Shown here one piece after another: positions 1 to 5,252 of a stretch of DNA of 5,571 bases; position 1 is the first letter of the stretch, and each line of letters opens with the position of its first letter. Position numbers and translations under genes: made by a program. Source of the stretch: an uncultured Collinsella sp. (GTDB lineage: Bacteria > Actinomycetota > Coriobacteriia > Coriobacteriales > Coriobacteriaceae); the NCBI GenBank assembly GCA_900544115.1, contig UQTW01000047.1, positions 1 through 5,571 on the forward strand, in the 5' to 3' direction. Under the pieces are notes generated by a model. The model was not told the origin of the DNA and searched no databases. It worked only from the letters and a program-made list of their open reading frames with translations.

Positions 1-1
1 G

Positions 2-559
2 GCTGCCGGGGGCGGCGCTGCGGCGGAGCTTGCGCTCGCCGTGGGCGAGCGGGCGCCCTGGGCTCCGGCGCTCGACGGACTGACACTCCGTGTGCCCGCC
101 GGTGGGCGCGCCTGCGTGATGGGCGCCTCGGGTGTGGGCAAGTCGACGCTGCTTTCGTTGGCAGCGGGGGAGTGCGCGCCGTGCTCGATGGTGTTTCAGG
201 ATGCACGCTTGGTCGAGTCCGCCGCGGCGCTGGATAACGTGCTAGTGTGCGCCGATGCACGCGTGGACGCCTCGAGTGCTGCGGCCCTGTTGCGCCTGCT
301 GGTGCCGGGGGTCGATGTACATGCTCGCGTGGCCGAGCTTTCGGGCGGGCAGCGCCGTCGCGTCGAGATCGCTCGAGCCCTGCTGTGCCCGGGCGGCGCG
401 GTGATTCTTGACGAGCCCTTTACCGGTTTAGATACCGCTGCGCGCGACGCATGCGCCGAGGTCGTGCTCGACTTGCTCGACGGCCGTATGCTGCTGCTTG
501 CCTCGCACGATGTCGCCGACGCTCAGGCCCTCGATATCTCGGACATCATCACGCTCTAA
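2..559 (+). CDS. ABC transporter ATP-binding subunit, compact form (5' end outside window)
   Basis: Nucleotide-binding subunit that would hydrolyse ATP on the cytoplasmic face to drive a membrane permease; the substrate cannot be told from this part. Numbering the GTG at 41 as residue 1, the motifs in order are Walker A GASGVGKST (28-36), Q-loop VFQD (Q53), signature LSGGQ (100-104), Walker B VILDEP (121-126), D-loop GLD (129-131) and H-loop SHD (H156). The frame is open back to position 2 and the residues before 41 (ELALAV) look like the usual first beta strand, so the true start is probably upstream. The Q-loop wording (VFQDARL...LDNV) and the short length recall the nitrate/taurine (NitT/TauT) type. 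Only about 17 residues separate Walker A from the Q-loop glutamine, far fewer than usual, so a subdomain segment is missing. The Ala/Gly-rich start could be a linker from an upstream fused part. No terminator hairpin with a T-tract follows the stop. The family is sure; the transporter type is not. Confidence 0.9.
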   Translation, partial: AAGGGAAAELALAVGERAPWAPALDGLTLRVPAGGRACVMGASGVGKSTLLSLAAGECAPCSMVFQDARLVESAAALDNVLVCADARVDASSAAALLRLLVPGVDVHARVAELSGGQRRRVEIARALLCPGGAVILDEPFTGLDTAARDACAEVVLDLLDGRMLLLASHDVADAQALDISDIITL

Positions 560-579
560 ATACTAACTCAGCAACAAAA

Positions 580-610
580 TGATTCGTTTTCCTCCGCTCC
601 CATGGGGTCG
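580..610. repeat. 31-bp imperfect repeat, copy 1
   Basis: This copy matches 977-1007 at 26 of 31 positions; the shared core is CGTTTTCCTCCG followed by CCCATGGG. The ends, GATTC (581-585) and GGGTC (605-609), can pair as RNA through G-U wobbles, matching the better GATCC/GGATC ends of copy 2. It starts 20 bp after the ABC gene stop and lies just upstream of the candidate antitoxin promoter. It could be a small dispersed intergenic element. Two copies in one window is all that can be seen here. Confidence 0.7.
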
Positions 611-614
611 GGTG

Positions 615-623
615 TGCTATTCT
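615..623 (+). promoter_or_regulatory. Candidate extended -10 promoter for the antitoxin gene
   Basis: TGCTATTCT fits the extended -10 form TGn followed by a hexamer matching TATAAT at 4 of 6 positions. No convincing -35 box lies 16-18 bp upstream, which extended -10 promoters can tolerate. Transcription would start near 630, just before the three phased repeats, and give a leader of about 145 nt. This is pattern matching only. Confidence 0.3.
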
Positions 624-632
624 ATCTGCGGG

Positions 633-660
633 GTAATACTTAGGAATACCAAGTAATACC
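633..660 (+). repeat. Three direct 8-bp repeats at exact 10-bp period
   Basis: GTAATACT (633-640), GGAATACC (643-650) and GTAATACC (653-660) repeat with a period of exactly 10 bp, so they lie on nearly the same face of the helix. They sit just downstream of the candidate -10 box and upstream of a ribbon-helix-helix antitoxin gene. Antitoxins of the RelB type often bind short repeated boxes in their own promoter. An autoregulatory operator is therefore a reasonable inference, although it is unproven and the block is short. Confidence 0.5.
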
Positions 661-682
661 GACGCAGCAGAAACAAACTCCG

Positions 683-739
683 GATGCGGGCCAATCGGGT
701 TGCCTTCACAGCCCGTCGCCCAGCCGCGTGGCCCGCATC
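683..739 (+). promoter_or_regulatory. Foldable GC-rich leader upstream of the antitoxin gene
   Basis: Perfect 10-bp arms GATGCGGGCC (683-692) and GGCCCGCATC (730-739) enclose 37 nt. Inside, CGGGTTG (696-702) and CAGCCCG (709-715) form a second 7-bp stem with one G-U pair and a 6-nt loop. No T-tract follows, so this is not an intrinsic terminator. It ends about 26 nt before the ribosome binding site and could be a 5' UTR structure affecting translation or stability. It does not match any riboswitch class I recognise. Confidence 0.45.
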
Positions 740-774
740 TATCCGCACCACCGTCGTTTCAAAAAGGAAGCGCC

Positions 775-975
775 ATGGCAGAACACATGACCCCGGTTGT
801 CGCGAAGGTCTTGCCCGAGGAAAAGGCGGCCTTCGCGGCGGCAACCCAGCTCGTGGGCACCACGCCGTCCAACGCCATCCGCATGTTTATCGCCGCGTTC
901 AATCGCTGCGGCACCTTCCCGTTCGACATTTCACCCAACGGGGCTTTTGGCACTGCGCCCGATTCTCATCAATAA
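775..975 (+). CDS. RelB/DinJ-type antitoxin, orphan and C-terminally short
   Basis: Protein of 66 residues resembling ribbon-helix-helix antitoxins of the RelB/DinJ family, which bind their own promoter and neutralise an RNase toxin of the RelE/YafQ kind. Visible features are a short N-terminal strand (about 5-12), a first helix (about 14-27), the typical turn and second helix TTPSNAIRMFIAAFNR (29-44), and the family hallmark PFDI followed by PN (49-55). Only 11 residues follow PN, whereas E. coli DinJ has roughly 30 there, and this is the part that contacts the toxin. The ATG at 775 is chosen because AAGGAAG (764-770) lies 4 bp upstream and the RHH fold begins right after it; upstream in-frame codons from 700 read as non-family sequence. 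No toxin gene follows: the next 83 bp hold a repeat copy and the promoter of the protease gene. It may be a degraded pair, a stand-alone regulator, or an antitoxin acting on a distant toxin. Confidence 0.8.
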   Translation: MAEHMTPVVAKVLPEEKAAFAAATQLVGTTPSNAIRMFIAAFNRCGTFPFDISPNGAFGTAPDSHQ

Positions 976-976
976 G

Positions 977-1007
977 TGATCCGTTTTCCTCCGTCCCCAT
1001 GGGATCA
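977..1007. repeat. 31-bp imperfect repeat, copy 2
   Basis: Second copy of the element at 580-610, starting 2 bp after the antitoxin stop codon. Its ends TGATCC (977-982) and GGATCA (1002-1007) are perfect 6-bp inverted repeats, and it contains the palindrome CCCATGGG (996-1003). The terminal inverted repeats suggest a foldable or mobile-derived small element rather than chance similarity. It lies just upstream of the candidate promoter of the CPBP protease gene. Confidence 0.7.
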
Positions 1008-1023
1008 GCTCTCTGCCAAGTTG

Positions 1024-1053
1024 TGGTAGAACTAGGGAACGGTTTTGAGGAGG
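1024..1053 (+). promoter_or_regulatory. Candidate extended -10 promoter and strong ribosome binding site of the protease gene
   Basis: TGGTAGAAC (1024-1032) fits TGn plus a hexamer matching TATAAT at 4 of 6 positions, with no clear -35 box. GAGGAGG (1047-1053) is a near-ideal Shine-Dalgarno sequence 5 bp before the ATG at 1059 and fixes that start. The promoter part is weakly supported; the ribosome binding site is clear. Confidence 0.4.
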
Positions 1054-1058
1054 TTGGC

Positions 1059-1970
1059 ATGCTCAATGCGATGATTTGGGCGCTTGCCTGTTTTGGCGTC
1101 GTCGCTGCCGATATTGCCCTGAGCGTCGTTTTGTTCTCCGCCCTTGGCGTCGCATCGGTGTTCGTGGGTTTTTCGATCGATGACCTCGACATTCAATTGC
1201 TTCAGGCCGTCGCGCAGACGGCATCGTTTTTGATGGCGCTGCTGTGGTGGCGTTATCTTTGGCCGCGTTCATTTATGGCACGCCGGCAAAGCGAGCATCC
1301 GCTCGGCGGGGGAGCGCGTGGGGCGTGGAAGCGCATCGCCTGCGTTATCGTGATTGGCCTGGCCCTGCAGGTGGTCGTTGGCTACGTGACCGATGCCGTG
1401 CTGTCGCTGTTGCCCGATGCTGCGGCCGACTACAGCGAACTTGTCGAGGAAACGGGCATGGGCGACACCAGCTATCTCGCCGTCCTGACTACGGTGTTCG
1501 GCGCCCCATTTTGTGAAGAGCTGCTGGTGCGCGGCATTATTTTTGAGTTTTCGCTCCGTGCGTTTAATCCGCAGTGCCGCCCACTTTGGAAGCGCCGGCG
1601 TCGTGCGAGCGCGCAGGACGGCGCCATGGTGCCCTGGGCGGCCCCAAGTACGTGGGGTATCGCCGCGGCGATTGTGCTGCAGGCGGCAATCTTCGGTTTT
1701 ATGCACATGAATTGGGTACAGGGCTGCTACGCGGGTGCCGCCGGCCTCATCTTTGGTTGGGTGCTTGTGACGACCGGAAAGCTCCGCTACACGATCCTGC
1801 TGCACTTCGCCTTTAATGCCGGGTCGTATCTCATGACGTTGCTCTGGTTTGTGAACACGCCGTTCGACGTGGCAATTACGGTCGCTATCGCCGGCGTCAT
1901 CCTCGTTGAGGCAATGCGGTTGCTGTGCCGCGCGTGTGGGATGGACGCAGTGAGCGCACCGCTGCCCTAG
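1059..1970 (+). CDS. CPBP family intramembrane glutamic endopeptidase
   Basis: Polytopic membrane protein of 303 residues in the CPBP (CAAX protease and bacteriocin-processing, Abi, Rce1-like) family, which cleaves substrates within or near the membrane; the bacterial substrate is usually unknown. All three family motifs are present: EELLVRG with E153, E154 and R158; FGFMH with F212 and H216; and HFAFN with H249 and N253, so it should be catalytically competent. Hydrophobic segments lie near 4-38 (probably two), 47-68, 91-118, 138-165, 200-217, 222-240, 245-263 and 268-288. Between motifs 1 and 2 is a basic hydrophilic stretch (about 168-196, with four arginines at 179-182), giving 62 residues from E154 to H216, longer than I expect. 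The ATG at 1059 is set by GAGGAGG; the same frame stays open back to 684, but that part overlaps the antitoxin gene and looks non-coding. Its stop overlaps the ygiQ stop on the other strand. Confidence 0.88.
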   Translation: MLNAMIWALACFGVVAADIALSVVLFSALGVASVFVGFSIDDLDIQLLQAVAQTASFLMALLWWRYLWPRSFMARRQSEHPLGGGARGAWKRIACVIVIGLALQVVVGYVTDAVLSLLPDAAADYSELVEETGMGDTSYLAVLTTVFGAPFCEELLVRGIIFEFSLRAFNPQCRPLWKRRRRASAQDGAMVPWAAPSTWGIAAAIVLQAAIFGFMHMNWVQGCYAGAAGLIFGWVLVTTGKLRYTILLHFAFNAGSYLMTLLWFVNTPFDVAITVAIAGVILVEAMRLLCRACGMDAVSAPLP

Positions 1971-4102
1971 TTGCGACGCCCGCCTCCGTTGGCGCCTTGA
2001 CGTCCCTGAGCTGCACGGTTGCGCCCGGCAGTGTTTTGCGCGCGCGACATGCCGCCGTGCCCCTTGCTGCCTTTGGGTCCCTTGCCGGCGCCGCCGCCAT
2101 GCGGTTTGCCGCCTTTCTTGCCGATGCCATGTCCGCCGTTGGCCGATGTCTCGCCCGGGCGCGGCGGCACGGGACGGATCAGGCAATGCTTGGTGTAGCC
2201 GATCAGGTCGCGACGGCCAGCCTTTTCCAGCGCCTCGCGCACGAGCTTGTAGTTCTCGGGTTTGCGATACTGAATCAGCGCACGCTGCATGGCCTTTTCG
2301 TGCGGGTCGCGCGCCACATAGATCGGCTGCATGGTGCGCGGATCCACGCCGGTGTAGTACATGCACGTCGACATGGTGGACGGCGTGGGGTAAAAGTCCT
2401 GCACCTGCTCGGGCATGTAGCCCATGTCGCGCACGGCCTCGGCAAGGTCCACAGCTTCCTTCATGGTCGAGCCGGGGTGGCTCGAGATCAGGTACGGCAC
2501 CACGTACTGCTTGAGTCCGTACTCGCGGTTCAGGCGCTCAAATTTGCGGCAGAACGCGTCGTAGACGGCGCGGCTCGGCTTGCCCATCACGGAGAGCACC
2601 GCGTCGCTCACGTGCTCGGGCGCTACGCGCAGCTGGCCCGAGACGTGATGTTCCAGCAGCTCGCGCAAAAACTCGTCCGAGGCATCGGCCATGGTGTAGT
2701 CGAAGCGGATGCCGCTGCGCACGAAGACCTTTTTGACGCCCGGCAGCTGGCGCAGGTCGCGCAGCAGCTGCGTGTAGCCGCTCTCGTCGACCACCATGTT
2801 CTTGCACACGCTCGGCCACAGGCAGCGCTTGTTCTTGCATACGCCGTGCTTGAGCTGCTTGTCGCAGGCGGGACGGCTAAAGTTTGCCGTTGGCCCGCCT
2901 ACGTCGTTGATGTAGCCCTTAAACTCGGGATCGCGCGTGAGCAGCTCGGCCTCGCGCATGATCGAGTCGTGGCTGCGCATCTGCAGCACGCGGCCCTGGT
3001 GGAAGGTCAGCGCGCAAAACGAGCACTCGCCAAAGCACCCGCGGTTGGAGCTGATCGAAAACTTGATCTCGGCAAAGGCCGGCACGCCGCCTGCCGCGTC
3101 GTAATCGGGATGCCAATCGCGTGCGTAGGGGAGTTCGGCAACCTCGTCCATCTCATCGGTGGTGAGCGTCGCGGACGGCGGGTTCTGTACCACATAGACG
3201 CTGTTGGGGTAGGGTTCTACCAGGCGATGCCCGGTGATGGGGTCCATGTTCTGCTGCTGTACGTTAAAGCTGCGCGCGTAGTTGAGCTTGTCGGCGGCAA
3301 GGTCGTCCCAGCTGGGCAGCAGGTCGTAGTCGTAGACCTCGTCGAGCGAGTTGGTGCGGTAGACGGTGCCGTTGATATAGGTGATCTGATCGACGGGCAG
3401 TCCCGCGTCGAGCGCGTCGGCGATCTCGACGATCGCGTGCTCGCCCATGCCGTAGATGAGGATGTCGGCGCCCGAGTCGAGCAGTACCGAGCGCTTGAGC
3501 TTATCCTGCCAGTAGTCGTAGTGGGCCAGGCGGCGCAGACTCGCCTCGATGCCGCCGATAATGATGGGAACGTCCTTGAACGTCTGGCGGATGAGGTTGC
3601 CGTAGACCGTGACGGCACGATTGGGGCGGTGCCCCTCCTCGCCACCGGGGGTATAGGCGTCGGTGTGGCGGCGGTGCTTGGTCACCGAATAGTGGTTGAC
3701 CATGGAGTCCATGTTGCCGGCACTGACGAGAAAGCCCAGGCGCGGCTCGCCGAGCACCGTGATGCTGGCGGGGTCGGTCCAGTCGGGCTGGCAGATGATG
3801 CCCACTTTGTAGCCGTGCGCGTCGAGTACGCGGCTGACGATGGCCATACCAAAGCTAGGGTGGTCCACGTAGGCGTCGCCGCAAATGTAGACAAAGTCGC
3901 ACTGGTCCCAGCCGCGCGCATCCATGTCGGCGCGGCTGACGGGGAGGAATTTGTCGCGGCCCGGGCGCCAGGGGCGGGCGGGCGCAGCCGGGGCATGAGT
4001 GGTGTGCCCACCCTGCGCCTTACCGCCGCGCTTTTGCTGCTGGCCCTGTTTGCCCTGCTGACTGCGCTGGTTGTTCTGAGCGTGCTGAGGCTTTTTTGCC
4101 AC
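1967..4102 (-). CDS. ygiQ: YgiQ family radical SAM protein
   Basis: Protein of 711 residues matching E. coli YgiQ along its length; the family's reaction is not established as far as I know. The N-terminal YgiQ-type region (about 49-345) shows RDKFLPVS (49-56), DAYVDHPSFGMAI (76-88), GNMDSM and GGIEASLRRLAHYDYW (183-198). The radical SAM core has C356-x3-C360-x2-C363, which would hold the 4Fe-4S cluster. A second cysteine group C413, C422, C427, C433 is typical of the family and may bind another metal centre. The C-terminal region (DUF3362) has FYPTPSTMSTCMYYTG (570-585) and the QRALIQY segment. Both ends carry extra low-complexity sequence: a Gln/Lys/Gly-rich head (1-48) and a Gly/Lys/Arg-rich tail (about 650-711) with almost no acidic residues. 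The GTG start at 4102 is chosen for GGGAGGG (4112-4106) just before it; the frame is open to 4288 but lacks a ribosome binding site there. It is transcribed alone, divergent from the DUF1275 gene. Confidence 0.95.
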   Translation of the reverse strand: MAKKPQHAQNNQRSQQGKQGQQQKRGGKAQGGHTTHAPAAPARPWRPGRDKFLPVSRADMDARGWDQCDFVYICGDAYVDHPSFGMAIVSRVLDAHGYKVGIICQPDWTDPASITVLGEPRLGFLVSAGNMDSMVNHYSVTKHRRHTDAYTPGGEEGHRPNRAVTVYGNLIRQTFKDVPIIIGGIEASLRRLAHYDYWQDKLKRSVLLDSGADILIYGMGEHAIVEIADALDAGLPVDQITYINGTVYRTNSLDEVYDYDLLPSWDDLAADKLNYARSFNVQQQNMDPITGHRLVEPYPNSVYVVQNPPSATLTTDEMDEVAELPYARDWHPDYDAAGGVPAFAEIKFSISSNRGCFGECSFCALTFHQGRVLQMRSHDSIMREAELLTRDPEFKGYINDVGGPTANFSRPACDKQLKHGVCKNKRCLWPSVCKNMVVDESGYTQLLRDLRQLPGVKKVFVRSGIRFDYTMADASDEFLRELLEHHVSGQLRVAPEHVSDAVLSVMGKPSRAVYDAFCRKFERLNREYGLKQYVVPYLISSHPGSTMKEAVDLAEAVRDMGYMPEQVQDFYPTPSTMSTCMYYTGVDPRTMQPIYVARDPHEKAMQRALIQYRKPENYKLVREALEKAGRRDLIGYTKHCLIRPVPPRPGETSANGGHGIGKKGGKPHGGGAGKGPKGSKGHGGMSRAQNTAGRNRAAQGRQGANGGGRRN

Positions 4103-4133
4103 GATCCCTCCCGGTGTTTGTATGCTGCACGTA

Positions 4134-4139
4134 ATTGTA
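4134..4139 (-). promoter_or_regulatory. Candidate -10 box of ygiQ
   Basis: On the minus strand TACAAT (4139 to 4134) matches TATAAT at 5 of 6 positions. It would start transcription near 4127 and leave a leader of about 25 nt before the GTG at 4102, enough for the ribosome binding site. No good -35 hexamer is present at the usual distance; that space is filled by the palindrome at 4140-4174. This suggests an activator-dependent or repressed promoter, but it is inference. Confidence 0.4.
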
Positions 4140-4174
4140 ACCAGTCTTTTTGGGGCGGGGCTGAAAAGACTGGT
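4140..4174. repeat. Perfect 11-bp-arm palindrome in the ygiQ / DUF1275 divergent region
   Basis: ACCAGTCTTTT (4140-4150) and AAAAGACTGGT (4164-4174) are exact inverted complements around 13 nt. As RNA the stem could extend by two G-U pairs and one G-C pair, leaving a loop of seven bases (4154-4160). No T-tract follows the outer arm on either strand, so it is not a standard terminator. It abuts the candidate ygiQ -10 box and covers the -35 region, so it could be an operator for a dimeric regulator. It could instead be a dispersed palindromic element. Confidence 0.65.
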
Positions 4175-4370
4175 GGAGTACATGAGCTGGCGGATCGGCG
4201 CGTCGATGCGGGTGTCGGCGCCGCGCCCGCCGTTTGTTTCCAGACTGTGTATCCGCGCGTTAGGGAACTCGTCTCGCGCGCACGCCATGTTGTCAATGGG
4301 TTACAGTATGAACGGCGGCTATGTTTCCGCCAACGCACGAGAGAGTCGTCAACAAGGAGGATGCACGACG

Positions 4371-5087
4371 ATGCAGCGTGCCAAGCAGATATCGGAGTCT
4401 ATTGAGCTGGGCATCATCTTGGCGCTCGCCGGTGGCTTTATGGACGTTTATTCGTACATTGGGCGCGACCATGTTTTCGCAAACGCTCAGACGGGCAACA
4501 TCCTGCTCGTGGGCGTGAGCATTTCGGAAGGCAACTGGGCGCTCGCGGGACGCTATTTCTTCCCCGTGGTGTCGTTTGCCGTGGGCATTATGCTTGCCGA
4601 CCTGGTTCACGAGCGGTTTGGCAGTGTGATTCACTGGCGCCAGGTGACGGTGTTTTTTGAAGCCGTCATCTTGCTGGGCGTGAGCTTTATTCCCGGTGGC
4701 GATTTCAACCTGCTCGCCAACTGCCTCACTTCGTTTGCCTGCGGTATGCAAGTCGAGAGCTTCCGCAAGATCCACGGTCACGGCATCGCCACGACCATGT
4801 GCATCGGCAACTTGCGCAACGCGCTGCAAAACGTGGACGATTACATCATCACCCACAAGCGCGGCTTTTTGGAAAACGGCCTGCTGTACTTTGGCGTGAT
4901 CTTTACCTTTGTGTTTGGCGCCGTGTTGGGCAACTGGTGTATTGAGCGCATAGGCCTGCACGCCATCGTCGTGGCGAGCGTGCTGCTGTTTGTCGCGTTT
5001 GCCATCATGTTTATCGACCGCGAGCGCGACTTGCGTTTTCGCTGGAAGGTTGCGGCCGAGGCTTGGAAAGAGGGCTGTCGAAAGTAA
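4371..5087 (+). CDS. DUF1275 (YoaK-like) membrane protein
   Basis: Inner-membrane protein of 238 residues in the DUF1275/YoaK family, whose transported or bound substrate is not established. Family signatures are LALAGGFMDVYSYI (17-30), FANAQTGN (36-43) and, in the second half, CGMQVES (124-130) with TTMCIGNLRNALQNV (141-155); the two TGN/IGN motifs reflect the internal similarity of the halves. Six hydrophobic segments lie near 12-30, 61-79, 92-108, 113-127, 168-190 and 196-215, and the C-terminus (216-238) is charged. AAGGAGG (4354-4360) lies 10 bp before the ATG at 4371, slightly long but the only good site; in-frame ATGs at 4182 and 4308 lack one. A short hairpin GGCGG/CCGCC (4314-4331) lies in the probable leader. 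TACAGT at 4302-4307 is a weak -10 candidate without a matching -35. The gene is a single unit closed by a strong terminator. Confidence 0.92.
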   Translation: MQRAKQISESIELGIILALAGGFMDVYSYIGRDHVFANAQTGNILLVGVSISEGNWALAGRYFFPVVSFAVGIMLADLVHERFGSVIHWRQVTVFFEAVILLGVSFIPGGDFNLLANCLTSFACGMQVESFRKIHGHGIATTMCIGNLRNALQNVDDYIITHKRGFLENGLLYFGVIFTFVFGAVLGNWCIERIGLHAIVVASVLLFVAFAIMFIDRERDLRFRWKVAAEAWKEGCRK

Positions 5088-5090
5088 CCG

Positions 5091-5129
5091 AATGCGGCAG
5101 AGGGGTTGTCCCTTTGCCGCATTATTTTT
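5091..5129 (+). terminator. Rho-independent terminator of the DUF1275 gene
   Basis: A 14-bp stem, 5091-5104 with 5110-5123 (outer arms AATGCGGCA and TGCCGCATT, inner AGGG and CCCT, one G-U pair), encloses a 5-nt loop GTTGT. It is followed by A and five T residues. It begins 4 bp after the stop codon and isolates this gene from the fucO-like gene downstream. Confidence 0.92.
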
Positions 5130-5142
5130 CATCTTCTGTTGA

Positions 5143-5193
5143 AACGCTTTAACACTTTTGATGTTCTCGCGTGTTTTTTGTTTCAAAAGCGTT
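5143..5193. promoter_or_regulatory. Opposed AACGCTTT boxes upstream of the fucO-like gene
   Basis: AACGCTTT (5143-5150) and its exact complement AAAGCGTT (5186-5193) lie 43 bp apart start to start, close to four helical turns. Each is flanked by TGAAAC or its complement (TGAAAC at 5140-5145; GTTTCA at 5180-5185). The first reads TGAAACGCTTTAACA, which resembles LacI/CcpA-family operators, though not a perfect match. The stretch between is AT-rich with a run of six T residues. I could not pick a confident -35/-10 pair here. A carbon-source-responsive operator pair is an inference. Confidence 0.4.
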
Positions 5194-5210
5194 AGGATGG
5201 GACTCATAGC

Positions 5211-5233
5211 GTGGGGCGTAATGGGTGCCCCGC
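5211..5233 (+). promoter_or_regulatory. Small hairpin in the fucO-like gene leader
   Basis: GTGGGGC (5211-5217) can pair with GCCCCGC (5227-5233), 7 bp including one G-U, around a 9-nt loop. It ends 7 bp before the ribosome binding site GGGAGG (5241-5246). A leader hairpin at the 5' side could stabilise the message, but this one is short and may have no role. Confidence 0.25.
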
Positions 5234-5252
5234 ACACGATGGGAGGCTATCA

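Noticed and set aside
41..43. GTG at 41 as the true start of the ABC ATPase gene
   Set aside because: The frame is open back to position 2 and the preceding residues ELALA fit the first strand of an ABC domain; no good ribosome binding site precedes it. It cannot be fully excluded.
633..660. Phased repeats as a CRISPR array
   Set aside because: Units are only 8 bp with 2-bp gaps, far too short for CRISPR repeats and spacers, and no cas genes are present.
684..1058. Stop-free upstream extension of the CPBP protease frame
   Set aside because: It overlaps the antitoxin gene in another frame, its translation is Arg/His/Pro-rich with no family similarity or membrane character, and a near-ideal ribosome binding site marks the ATG at 1059.
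976..1058. Toxin gene partner of the antitoxin
   Set aside because: Only 83 bp are available before the protease start and they contain the repeat, a promoter-like box and a ribosome binding site; no frame resembles RelE or YafQ.
4140..4174. Palindrome as a bidirectional terminator
   Set aside because: It lies between divergent gene starts, so nothing ends there, and no T-tract follows either outer arm.
4103..4288. N-terminal extension of YgiQ to an ATG at 4288
   Set aside because: No ribosome binding site precedes that ATG, the extension crosses the palindrome and the probable -10 box, and the GTG at 4102 has GGGAGGG directly upstream.
1925..4405. 826-codon open frame on the plus strand over ygiQ
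   Set aside because: It is the antisense of a clearly recognised gene; the His/Val/Ala/Arg-rich translation is the usual shadow of GC-rich coding sequence and shows no domain.
4293..5237. 314-codon open frame on the minus strand over the DUF1275 gene
   Set aside because: Antisense shadow of a recognised membrane protein gene; it also runs through that gene's terminator and shows no domain.
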